Shown: one piece after another, positions 6,196-12,447 of the stretch
Layout of the letters: every line of letters begins with the position of its first letter
Position numbering within the stretch: position 1 is the first letter of the stretch
Assembly (NCBI GenBank): GCA_026992705.1
Contig: JALWYT010000244.1
Coordinates: forward strand, 1-12,447
Origin: Thiotrichaceae bacterium
GTDB taxonomy: Bacteria > Pseudomonadota > Gammaproteobacteria > Thiotrichales > Thiotrichaceae
Length of the DNA stretch: 12,447 nucleotides
Direction: 5' to 3'
Translations under genes and position numbers: made by a program
Notes under the pieces: model-generated
Told to the model about the DNA's origin: nothing
What the model saw: the letters and a program-made list of their open reading frames with translations, nothing else
Databases searched by the model: none

Positions 6196-7506
6196 CTAGG
6201 CTAATTGGTATGCAGGATCAAGTAGTAAGGTGTAAATTTTCTTTTGATTGCTGTCAGAATCCTTGGGTAGCTTCTCTACGGGATCAATCGGTAGAAGCCA
6301 TTTTGCAAGCTTGTCAACACGGTGGTATGGAATATTTTTAAACGTATTGTGACTTTCCAAATTACTTAGGTTAGCTAACATATTTTTCCGTGAGCTAAGG
6401 GTGTCTGTATCAATCCAATCCTTGCCACCTGGCCAGCCGGCTGGATCGGGTGGAACAAATAGCTTTTGTCCTAAGCTTTGGCATAAGTCAATTAATCGTT
6501 TATCACGTGTTGTACCTTTGGGTACGGGAACTTTTATGGGTAATGTCCGTAGTGTTCCAACTAATAGTTCAACGGGGGATTTTATTTTGTGACCTCGATT
6601 CTGTTTTGACCAAAATGCTTCGCTATTTAATACAACTTTCAGAAGTTTGCTAATATTATAATTGGAGGCTCTAAAGTGAGCTGCCCACGCGTTAATAAAG
6701 CGAGGCTCTGGTGGTTGTTGGTCATTAATAAATTCTCGCCAGAATTTTTTTGCGATGTTTTCTGCAGTTTTTGGGTGTTTTAATAAAATATTGACAATAT
6801 CATGACCATTAAATTTTCCTGTTTTTCCTAAAACGGTAATAGGTTTTGAATAATGATCTTTAGCATTGAATTTATACGTTTTTCTGTCCCTGTCAACTGT
6901 CCAGCCTGTAAAGGCTTTGGCGACATTGCGTACATCGTTTTCTGTATATTGCCCTTCACCGATGGTGTATAACTCCATTAATTCACGAGCAAAGTTTTCA
7001 TTAGGTTCGCCTTTATCGGTGTTTACATTGCAATCAAGGTAAATCAGCATGGCTGGGTCTTCGACAACTTTGTGTAATAATTCACCAAAGTTGCCTAAGG
7101 CATAACGACGGAATAAGTGGTTTTGCTTTAAAATTAAATTAGGTTGATTAACCTTATCCATTGATGAAGTGAAATGGTTGTGCCAGAACATCACCATTCG
7201 CTCAATAATAGGGTAGCGAGTCTCTAGCATGGTGTTTAGCCACCATTCTTGTATATTTTGTTTGTCCATGCGGAGACGCTTTCTAGCAATGCTTCTTCCT
7301 TTATCACCCCTTTCTAATAATGTTCTCCATTGCTGCCATTCTGCAAGTTTAGGGACAGGCTTAGTCCAACTAGAGCGTGACTTTACAATTTGCTCGATAA
7401 CTTTGGATCGTGATTGCCCTTCACGTTGTCTAATAATTCGCCATTCTTCACCCAAGCCGGTACGCACCGTTAGATGGCGAGCATCAGAAAAATTTAACTG
7501 ACTCAT
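6196..7506 (-). CDS. DUF1800 protein, operon partner of DUF1501
   Basis: A 436-residue DUF1800 protein; the family is widespread and commonly encoded directly before a DUF1501 gene, but its activity is unknown. Recognisable blocks in order: ARHLTVRTGLG (9-19), FWHNHF (107-112), the signature NENFARELMELYTIG (169-183), AFTGW (198-202), KSPVELL (309-315) and DPAGWPGG (354-361). The protein starts right at the domain with no signal peptide. The frame upstream of the ATG stays open to a TAA near 7577 but contains no ATG, GTG or TTG, so a hidden signal sequence is unlikely. An AAGGG site precedes the ATG at 7506. It is translated first in the operon and ends eight bases before DUF1501. Because the partner carries a Tat signal, co-export as a complex is possible but unproven. 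Confidence 0.92.
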   Translation of the reverse strand: MSQLNFSDARHLTVRTGLGEEWRIIRQREGQSRSKVIEQIVKSRSSWTKPVPKLAEWQQWRTLLERGDKGRSIARKRLRMDKQNIQEWWLNTMLETRYPIIERMVMFWHNHFTSSMDKVNQPNLILKQNHLFRRYALGNFGELLHKVVEDPAMLIYLDCNVNTDKGEPNENFARELMELYTIGEGQYTENDVRNVAKAFTGWTVDRDRKTYKFNAKDHYSKPITVLGKTGKFNGHDIVNILLKHPKTAENIAKKFWREFINDQQPPEPRFINAWAAHFRASNYNISKLLKVVLNSEAFWSKQNRGHKIKSPVELLVGTLRTLPIKVPVPKGTTRDKRLIDLCQSLGQKLFVPPDPAGWPGGKDWIDTDTLSSRKNMLANLSNLESHNTFKNIPYHRVDKLAKWLLPIDPVEKLPKDSDSNQKKIYTLLLDPAYQLA

Positions 7507-7640
7507 CGTTACCCTTTTACTGATATAGTGTATTTCCCTAACTTTAATAATGGTACTAAGAATACAGATGTTGATAACCGTTAGGATTGATAGGTTTTCC
7601 TTCAGTATTCTTTTGCATAAGCCTTACATTGATTTAAGAG

Positions 7641-7701
7641 GAAACCCTAGATGATCTTTTATCTGAATTATCAGCGATAATTATAATTATTGTTAGGTTT
7701 C
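7641..7701. repeat. nested inverted repeats that could form a three-way junction
   Basis: Outer arms GAAACC (7641-7646) and GGTTTC (7696-7701) enclose two inner hairpins: AGAT/ATCT around 7650-7663 and a perfect 7-bp hairpin AATTATC-AGC-GATAATT (7666-7682). A 14-bp perfect palindrome, ATAATTATAATTAT (7677-7690), overlaps the last arm. It is AT-rich, so chance cannot be excluded. Confidence 0.35.
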
Positions 7702-7779
7702 TGCAATTCAAACAGTATATGCTCTATAAGCATAGCATTTTTTCACTGAAAGCTATTTTAATGCTTGATATTTAGTCTG

Positions 7780-7814
7780 CTTAGAGTATGGGTTGTTATG
7801 AATTATACTCTAGG
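7780..7814 (+). repeat. 10-bp inverted repeat, possible hairpin
   Basis: CTTAGAGTAT (7780-7789) pairs with ATACTCTAGG (7805-7814) through nine Watson-Crick pairs and one T-G pair, around a 15-base loop. The T-G pair only works as RNA from the plus strand. There is no adjacent T run on either strand, so it does not look like a terminator. Confidence 0.4.
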
Positions 7815-7884
7815 GTTAGCTAGTTTTTAGTCTACACAATAACTTATTAATATATGATGAATAAAAAAATTGTGTGATAACAAA

Positions 7885-7904
7885 TAGATATTAAAGTATA
7901 TCTA
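7885..7904. repeat. 7-bp hairpin
   Basis: TAGATAT (7885-7891) and ATATCTA (7898-7904) are perfect complements around a six-base loop; one further A-T pair extends the stem. It lies about 115 bases after the rne stop. An A run at 7863-7869 would read as T's on the minus strand, but it is about 15 bases from the hairpin, so a terminator role for rne is only possible. Confidence 0.3.
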
Positions 7905-7921
7905 TGAATAATACATCGAGT

Positions 7922-7998
7922 GGTATTTATTGATCACATTTATGTGAGTTTTGTGATGTTTACATTTGCTATTGAGACTTGAGTAATCAATAAATACC
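7922..7998. repeat. 77-bp element bounded by 13-bp perfect inverted repeats
   Basis: GGTATTTATTGAT (7922-7934) is the exact reverse complement of ATCAATAAATACC (7986-7998), with 51 bases between. A small 14-bp palindrome, TCACATTTATGTGA (7934-7947), adjoins the left arm. The element starts 20 bases after the rne stop codon. No clear target-site duplication and no second copy are visible in the window. It could be a long-loop hairpin in the rne 3' region or a small palindromic repeat. Confidence 0.6.
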
Positions 7999-8018
7999 GT
8001 GTACTTATTAGTATGAAT

Positions 8019-10766
8019 TTAATGCATCCAGGATGGTTTCTTTTTTTTGCTTTGATGTTCCTTATGTTTTGTTGAGCTTGGCTTTTTCTTGTTTATCACT
8101 TTTTCCTGAACTTTTGTAATTTGTACTACTTTTTTTGCAGCTTTTCTATTTTCAGCCGAAGATATTACTTTATCATTAGTCTGATTAGTGTTTGTGTCGG
8201 GATTAGTTTTAGTTAAAGTATTGTTTTTCCGTTTAGCATTTGCAGTTACTTTGCCACTAGCTTTTTTTGATTGAGTTGTCATTTGTGTAGTTTTTTGGGG
8301 AATAGCTGTTTTTTTACTTTGTGTGTTTAGGTCGTTATCAGTAGTTTTAGGCTGATCTTCAGTTTTTTTACTCAGCTGTTTAGATGTAGAATCATTATCT
8401 GATACGGTGTTTTTCTTCTCTTGTAAAGTTTGAGGGGATGCTTGTTTAGTCGTTGTTTCGGCTTTTTGGGGATAACTATCTTTGCCCTTTTTCTCAGTTA
8501 CTTTGCTAGCATTAGTCGAGGTGCTTGCTGTTGCAGGCATAACAATCGTGATTTCTAATGGTTCCATATTATCCATATCATGGGGCTCAAATACTTTTGG
8601 TTTTGTATTATTCTCTTTTTGTAGTTTTGTTTTATTGGTCGCCCTAAAATCTTTCTTTGTCATTGTTGATTTTGATACTTGGTTCTTTTTAGGCTGCTTT
8701 TGCTGAGTCAGTGATCTATCCACCACCTGGGTTGCTGTTTGTGTTTTTGTGATGGCTTTAGCGGAAGCTTGTTGGCTTGTTTTTGTAACTTGCTGTTTTG
8801 TGTGTTGTTTATTACTGTTTGCTTGTGTTGACTGTTTTTGCTGTTGTTTATTATTGTTTGTTTTTCTTTGATTTTGTTGTTGGGTACGGGTATTTTTCCG
8901 TATTTTTGCATGATTATGACGTGGTTGCTGTTGCTGGTTCTGTTTGCGTGCCTTTGTTGTAGTACGTTGCTGAATAGTCTTTTTATGTGGTTTAGAAAGT
9001 TTTTTTATAGATATTACTGCTTTATCTGAATTTTTAATATCAGTTTTTAATTTTGTACCAAATAATGAACTGAGTATACGTCGTACTAAACTTGGTGATT
9101 TTTCAGTTTTTTCTGTAGCTTTTTTTATGACATGTTGTGGTAGTGGGGCACTGGTTGTAGGTGTAATTTGAGCAACAGCTGCTTGCATAGGTATCGCTGT
9201 TGGAGCTTGTTTTTGCTGCTTGGTATCTGCCCCAGTTTGTATTTCTGTTTCAATGAGTTTATAACTGGAGATAGCTTGTTCTGGAAGCTCATCTTCGCGG
9301 AGGCGAGTAATATGGTAGTGTGGCGTGGTGAGCGATGGATTGGGTAGTACAATTAGTTCACTCTTTTGACGCTGCTGTAATTCAGCAATGGCTTCTCGCT
9401 TTTCATTGAGTAAGAATGTTGCAACTTCTACAGGAACTTGGGCAATAACTTGAGAACTCATTTCTTTCATGGCTTCTTCTTCAAGCAAACGAAGAATAGA
9501 CAAAGCAGATGTTTTTACGCCACGAATAGTTCCATGACCGCTACAACGTGGGCAAATCATTTGGCTGGCTTCTTCAAGTGATGGGCGAAGCCGTTGTCTT
9601 GACATTTCTAATAAGCCAAAGCGAGAGATACGACCGACTTGCACACGAGCACGGTCAACTTTTAAGGCTTCACGTAAACGGCGTTCGACTTCACGTTGAT
9701 GCTTATTGGGCATCATATCGATAAAATCAATCACCACCAGCCCACCAAGGTCGCGTAATCGTAATTGGCGAGCGACTTCTTCGGCAGCTTCTAGGTTGGT
9801 ATTAAGTGCGGTTTCTTCAATATCATGTCCTTTAGTTGCACGAGCGGAGTTAATGTCGATTGAAATTAAGGCTTCAGTATGATCAATAACTAACGCTCCA
9901 CCCGATGGAAGGCTGACTTCACGCTGGAAAGCAGACTCTATTTGATTTTCAACTTGATAACGGCTAAACAGCGGTAGCGTATCATTATAATATTTTAATT
10001 TACGGGCATTATGCGGCATAACGGCATTGATAAAGTCAAATGCTTGTTTATGTACGCCCTCAGCATCAATAATAATTTCACCAATATCACTGCGAAAATA
10101 GTCACGCAGTGTGCGAATAATAATATTGCTTTCTTGATAAAGTAGGGTAGGGGCTTTATGGGTTTTGGCGGCTTCTTTAATTGCCTTCCATATGGGCATT
10201 AAATATTGCTCAAAATCCCATATCAATTCTTCAACTTCTCGACCCACTCCTGCTGTTCTAACGATAATTCCCATTTCTTCAGGGAGGTTTAATTTAGCGA
10301 GATTTTCTTTAACTTGTCGGCGGTCATGCCCGTTAATACGCCGTGATACGCCACCTGCTCTTGGGTTATTAGGCATTAATACGAGATAACGACCAGCTAG
10401 GCTGATGTAGGTCGTCAGTGCTGCACCTTTGTTGCCACGTTCTTCTTTTTCAACTTGGACTAATATTTCTTGCCCTTCCTTTATGACATCTTTTATTGAT
10501 GGGCGACCTTGAATTTCAGAAGGTTTTTTCTGCCAGTATTCGCGTGAAATTTCTTTAAAGGGTAAAAAGCCATGTCGCTGTGCACCATAGTTGACAAAAC
10601 AGGCTTCTAAACTAGGTTCAACACGGGTAATAACCGCTTTGTAAATATTAGATTTTTTTTGTGAACGGTGTGTATGTTCAATATCAAGGTCATAAAGTTT
10701 TTGACCATCCACCATTGCAACACGAATTTCTTCAGATTGTGTAGCATTAATTAGTATACGTTTCAT
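8019..10766 (-). CDS. rne: ribonuclease E
   Basis: A 915-residue RNase E, the endoribonuclease that starts mRNA decay and processes rRNA and tRNA precursors at the inner membrane face. The catalytic half matches E. coli with a one-residue offset: S1 domain about 35-125, 5'-monophosphate sensor Arg170-Thr171 in VRTAGVG, DNase I-like domain with catalytic Asp304 (SIDINS) and Asp347 (VIDFIDM), and the Zn-link CPRC at 405-408 that joins dimers. A short amphipathic segment, SLVRRILSSLFGTKLK (559-574), fits the membrane-anchoring helix of gammaproteobacterial RNase E. The rest (575-915) is disordered, extremely rich in Gln, Asn, Lys and Thr, and lacks recognisable RhlB or enolase sites. It ends KKKKPSWMH. 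Length is shorter than the 1061 residues of E. coli. The ribosome site is weak (AAAGAG). A 1.17-kb gene-free region lies upstream. Identity is certain. Confidence 0.98.
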   Translation of the reverse strand: MKRILINATQSEEIRVAMVDGQKLYDLDIEHTHRSQKKSNIYKAVITRVEPSLEACFVNYGAQRHGFLPFKEISREYWQKKPSEIQGRPSIKDVIKEGQEILVQVEKEERGNKGAALTTYISLAGRYLVLMPNNPRAGGVSRRINGHDRRQVKENLAKLNLPEEMGIIVRTAGVGREVEELIWDFEQYLMPIWKAIKEAAKTHKAPTLLYQESNIIIRTLRDYFRSDIGEIIIDAEGVHKQAFDFINAVMPHNARKLKYYNDTLPLFSRYQVENQIESAFQREVSLPSGGALVIDHTEALISIDINSARATKGHDIEETALNTNLEAAEEVARQLRLRDLGGLVVIDFIDMMPNKHQREVERRLREALKVDRARVQVGRISRFGLLEMSRQRLRPSLEEASQMICPRCSGHGTIRGVKTSALSILRLLEEEAMKEMSSQVIAQVPVEVATFLLNEKREAIAELQQRQKSELIVLPNPSLTTPHYHITRLREDELPEQAISSYKLIETEIQTGADTKQQKQAPTAIPMQAAVAQITPTTSAPLPQHVIKKATEKTEKSPSLVRRILSSLFGTKLKTDIKNSDKAVISIKKLSKPHKKTIQQRTTTKARKQNQQQQPRHNHAKIRKNTRTQQQNQRKTNNNKQQQKQSTQANSNKQHTKQQVTKTSQQASAKAITKTQTATQVVDRSLTQQKQPKKNQVSKSTMTKKDFRATNKTKLQKENNTKPKVFEPHDMDNMEPLEITIVMPATASTSTNASKVTEKKGKDSYPQKAETTTKQASPQTLQEKKNTVSDNDSTSKQLSKKTEDQPKTTDNDLNTQSKKTAIPQKTTQMTTQSKKASGKVTANAKRKNNTLTKTNPDTNTNQTNDKVISSAENRKAAKKVVQITKVQEKVINKKKPSSTKHKEHQSKKKKPSWMH

Positions 10767-10787
10767 ATTAGTAACTCTTTGTTATAT

Positions 10788-10803
10788 CAAGATATATGTC
10801 TTG
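10788..10803. repeat. near-perfect palindrome just upstream of rne
   Basis: CAAGATATATGTCTTG forms eight base pairs with one T-G (plus-strand) or A-C (minus-strand) position. It lies 21 bases before the rne start codon, so it could be a hairpin in the leader near the ribosome site or an operator half. Confidence 0.35.
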
Positions 10804-10900
10804 AATATGATCTAGTTACCAATGCATTAATGTATTTTTTAGTATTAACTTAAAAAATAATTTTAACAAGCTAAATACTTTTTTCAGCGGGTTATTCTTA

Positions 10901-10934
10901 TGATAGTTTAGAACATCATTTTGGGGTTCTATCA
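10901..10934. repeat. bulged hairpin in the rne upstream region
   Basis: TGATA (10901-10905) pairs with TATCA (10930-10934), and GAAC (10911-10914) pairs with GTTC (10926-10929), with a five-base bulge on one side and an 11-base loop. It lies about 135 bases upstream of the rne start, within the length expected of an rne leader. Confidence 0.35.
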
Positions 10935-11025
10935 ATCTTATGTATATTAATAGAAATTACCTTATTTAGTGGAACTTTGCCTAAGTCGTTCTTTTAAGAC
11001 CATAGTATCCATAGCTGTCTAGTTC

Positions 11026-11056
11026 CTCCATATAAAGCTCTATAGCATATAGGGAG
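11026..11056. repeat. extended hairpin in the rne upstream region
   Basis: CTCC (11026-11029)/GGAG (11053-11056), TATA/TATA and GCT/AGC stack in order around a CTAT loop, with one A-G mismatch and a small asymmetric internal loop. It pairs without G-U dependence, so it works on either strand. Confidence 0.4.
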
Positions 11057-11287
11057 TGTGGTACTATTTTTTACATGTTGTCACGTGGGCTACATTTTAT
11101 TAGAGCTTCCTTTTAAACCAAACAATTATAAACCATAGGTAATTTTTGCTTGATTTAATTGGAAAGTGACTAAAGCAGTAAAGTAATTATTCATTACTGT
11201 TGAGACTGAATATACTGTTTCGATCGTCTCAAGCTCAAGTGCCATAATGTTTCATTATAACTATTACTCTTTTATATAGTTACTAAA

Positions 11288-11318
11288 ACCCTAAAGGCAC
11301 ATTTTAAGCTTTTAGGGT
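11288..11318 (+). repeat. 11-bp hairpin with GC-containing stem
   Basis: ACCCTAAAGGC (11288-11298) pairs with GCTTTTAGGGT (11308-11318) around a nine-base loop. There are ten Watson-Crick pairs and one G-U that is only valid on plus-strand RNA. In an AT-rich gap this is one of the most stable stems. On the minus strand a short TTTTAG follows, which is too weak for a confident terminator. Confidence 0.55.
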
Positions 11319-11362
11319 GTATTGTTGAATTTCTATTTTTGAAGCTAACCCGCTTCTCATAC

Positions 11363-11417
11363 TTCTGATTAAGCTATAAGGGTTTTCGTAGATGCCTTAA
11401 TCTAAATATAATCAGAA
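11363..11417. repeat. nested inverted repeat
   Basis: TTCTGATT (11363-11370) and AATCAGAA (11410-11417) are perfect 8-bp complements. They enclose an inner TAAGG/CCTTA pair. A 5-bp GAAGC/GCTTC hairpin (11341-11356) lies just before it. Confidence 0.4.
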
Positions 11418-11435
11418 TTACTTTGAATACATTAT

Positions 11436-11477
11436 AAGATAATGATTGGTAATGTATTTGTTATCAATCATTATTTT
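11436..11477 (+). repeat. 17-bp hairpin followed by a T-rich stretch
   Basis: AAGATAATGATTGGTAA (11436-11452) pairs with TTATCAATCATTATTTT (11461-11477) around an eight-base loop. There are 15 Watson-Crick pairs and two G-U pairs valid only on plus-strand RNA. The right arm runs into TTTTTCTT, so it could terminate a plus-strand transcript, although the stem is AT-rich. Confidence 0.55.
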
Positions 11478-11539
11478 TCTTACATCGGTAGTACATGGTT
11501 CAATAACACTGTAATAGGCAAGTGCTTTACAATGTTTAT

Positions 11540-11567
11540 AATATAAGTTTATTAGCAAACTTATATT
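11540..11567. repeat. 11-bp perfect hairpin
   Basis: AATATAAGTTT (11540-11550) and AAACTTATATT (11557-11567) are exact complements with a six-base loop. On plus-strand RNA the stem extends by about five more pairs, two of them G-U. Confidence 0.55.
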
Positions 11568-11698
11568 GTGAAAATTAGTCATTTCAAGGGCTATAAACAA
11601 CTGAATATTATGGCTCTTCAGTGTTGGTTGTATCATGAAGTTTCTATCAAAAGTTATGGCAAGCCTTTGTAGGAGGTAAAACCCATTCAGGGAATGCT

Positions 11699-11842
11699 AC
11701 CCAACTTAAGTTAGAGCTTCCTTGAAAGTATTTTGAATATATCAATTCATTTGATAACTTACAATTTAAATTTTAGATGAAAGCGTTACAGTGTTATGTC
11801 AACTTTGAATAGTATTTTACAGCATTGTATGTAAAGTTGGGT
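11699..11842. repeat. 9-bp inverted repeat flanking the channel upstream region
   Basis: ACCCAACTT (11699-11707) and AAGTTGGGT (11834-11842) are perfect complements 126 bases apart, extended by one T-A pair. The left arm overlaps a 10-bp palindrome, AACTTAAGTT (11703-11712). The right arm ends 31 bases before the -35 box of the channel promoter. Confidence 0.4.
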
Positions 11843-11873
11843 AAAAAAAATAATAATAAATATTATTCATAGC

Positions 11874-11902
11874 TTGAAAGCATAAATAAACTCATGTCTA
11901 AT
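11874..11902 (+). promoter_or_regulatory. sigma70-like promoter of the ion channel gene
   Basis: TTGAAA (11874-11879) and TCTAAT (11897-11902) are 17 bases apart, each matching 5/6 of consensus. The predicted start near 11909 gives a 30-base leader before the ATG at 11939. An A/T-rich stretch (11843-11868) upstream could act as an UP element. Confidence 0.55.
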
Positions 11903-11938
11903 TCGCTATTTTATGAAATATAAACAGAGTATGTAGAC

Positions 11939-12447
11939 ATGACTTGGGGAAAATCATTACAAGAATCTGTTATAAAACTAAAAAATAATAAGTTGTTTGA
12001 ATTTTTTGTTATTTCTATAATTATCTTTTCAGCCCTGTTAATTGGGATTCACACTTACGATATTCCACAGGTATATATCGATATATTGAATTGGTTGGAC
12101 GTTGCAGTCACTCTTTTCTTTTTATTTGAGATTATTATTCGCTTTATTGCTGAACCTCAAAAAGCTAACTTTTTTAAGAGTGGCTGGAATATTTTCGATA
12201 CAATTGTTGTTGTCATTAGTTTAATTCCGATTGACGATTCTGAAATGGTTCTATTAGCTCGTTTAATACGTATATTTCGTGTATTACGAATGGTATCAGT
12301 TATACCTGAATTACGAATATTATTATCATCATTATTCAAAGCTCTGCCACAACTAGGTTATGTTGTGTTGCTTATGTTTATTATCTTTTATATTTATGCA
12401 GCTGCAGGTAGCATGATTTTTGCCAATATTAATGAAACATTATGGGG
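11939..12447 (+). CDS. voltage-gated-type ion channel, 3' end missing
   Basis: The first 169 residues of an inner-membrane ion transporter of the voltage-gated cation channel superfamily; the frame runs off the window. Predicted helices: S1 about 19-37, S2 about 53-70 with Glu64, S3 about 82-98 with Asp87 in NIFDTIV, and S4 about 102-121 with Arg108, Arg111, Arg114 and Arg117 spaced every third residue (RLIRIFRVLR), the voltage-sensor signature. After the S4-S5 linker (PELRILLSSLFKALPQ), S5 begins near 140. The pore loop and selectivity filter lie beyond the window, so sodium, potassium or calcium preference cannot be told; the S4 style resembles bacterial NaChBac-like channels. An in-frame TAA at 11921 with no other start codon after it fixes the ATG. 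The ribosome site is weak. Family confident, selectivity unknown. Confidence 0.9.
   Translation, partial: MTWGKSLQESVIKLKNNKLFEFFVISIIIFSALLIGIHTYDIPQVYIDILNWLDVAVTLFFLFEIIIRFIAEPQKANFFKSGWNIFDTIVVVISLIPIDDSEMVLLARLIRIFRVLRMVSVIPELRILLSSLFKALPQLGYVVLLMFIIFYIYAAAGSMIFANINETLW

Larger units (their letters stand above)
7507..8018. other. 512-bp AT-rich intergenic region between rne and the DUF1800 gene
   Basis: No convincing gene is present. The region is downstream of rne and upstream of the DUF1800 gene, both on the minus strand, so it should hold the rne transcript end and the operon promoter. I could not find a strong example of either. It contains several inverted repeats, listed separately at 7641-7701, 7780-7814, 7885-7904 and 7922-7998. 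Confidence 0.7.
11100..11723 (+). repeat. 13-bp direct repeat, two copies 611 bp apart
   Basis: TTAGAGCTTCCTT occurs at 11100-11112 and again at 11711-11723. A GCTAC lies 7 to 12 bases before each copy. An inverted partial copy, AAGCTCTA, is at 11035-11042. The two full copies bracket the hairpin-rich stretch. Confidence 0.55.
10767..11938. other. 1.17-kb gene-free region between rne and the ion channel gene
   Basis: Both flanking genes point away from this stretch, so it carries divergent control regions. I find no convincing coding sequence, tRNA or known structured RNA. A 72-codon minus-strand frame at 11418-11636 has no ribosome site and is made up largely of hairpin sequence. The stretch near rne presumably includes its 5' leader, as in E. 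coli, where a long leader mediates autoregulation. The stretch near the channel holds a good promoter. In between are several hairpins and a 13-bp direct repeat, listed separately. Confidence 0.75.

Noticed and set aside
7934..7947. CRP site (TCACATTTATGTGA)
   Set aside because: CRP sites read TGTGA-N6-TCACA; here the half-sites are in the opposite order with two to four bases between.
7922..7998. Insertion sequence or MITE
   Set aside because: The inverted repeats are real, but no target duplication, transposase remnant or second copy is visible, so it is listed only as an inverted-repeat element.
11288..11318. Rho-independent terminator on the minus strand
   Set aside because: The following T run is only four bases, and the minus-strand stem has an A-C mismatch.
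11496..11520. tRNA TpsiC-like GGTTCAATAAC
   Set aside because: There is no matching acceptor, D or anticodon arm in the surrounding 90 bases.
11418..11636. 72-codon open frame on the minus strand
   Set aside because: It has no ribosome site and no recognisable motif, and it is largely built from the 11436-11477 and 11540-11567 hairpins.
11671..11677. Strong ribosome site AGGAGGT suggesting a small gene
   Set aside because: The nearest ATG is about 15 bases beyond it and reads only six codons before a stop.
12157..12339. 60-codon minus-strand frame
   Set aside because: It lies wholly inside the ion channel coding sequence and is antisense to the S3-S5 region.

Overview
The window is visibly AT-rich DNA from what looks like a gammaproteobacterium. 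The evidence is an RNase E of E. coli type (catalytic residues offset by only one position from E. coli), a pteridine reductase-type SDR, a tandem c-type cytochrome and canonical sigma70-like promoters. I cannot name a genus; a Thiotrichales-like or similar redox-active marine/sulfur lineage is only a guess. No mobile element, CRISPR array, tRNA or rRNA was found.

Left part (1-1769): the 3' part of a TatD-family metal-dependent hydrolase, overlapped tail-to-tail by a small lipoprotein with an SH3b-like domain on the minus strand, then a plus-strand pteridine reductase. The lipoprotein and the reductase diverge from one short intergenic region in which two good sigma70-like promoters overlap.

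Middle part (1792-7506): a redox-flavoured neighbourhood. A minus-strand animal-type haem peroxidase diverges from an exported two-haem cytochrome c fused to a C-terminal DUF302 domain. A 16-bp perfect palindrome and a possible promoter lie between them. The cytochrome ends at a strong bidirectional terminator, facing a minus-strand two-gene operon of a DUF1800 protein (no signal peptide) and a DUF1501 protein (Tat signal). The peroxidase keeps the proximal His, the distal Arg and most of the calcium loop, but has Asn where the distal His should be. The second haem domain of the cytochrome has no Met in the usual ligand region. These two unusual metal sites, side by side and divergently transcribed, are the best candidate for something undescribed here.

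Right part (7507-12447): a 512-bp gap full of inverted repeats, then RNase E (rne, minus strand) with an intact catalytic half and a long Q/N/K/T-rich disordered tail. Next is about 1.17 kb without a gene, carrying many hairpins, several of which pair better as plus-strand RNA. The window ends inside a voltage-gated-type ion channel (S1-S4 sensor plus the start of the pore domain) with a clear promoter.

The genes do not form one obvious pathway. The supportable functional units are the peroxidase/cytochrome divergent pair, the DUF1800-DUF1501 operon, and rne with its long upstream region.
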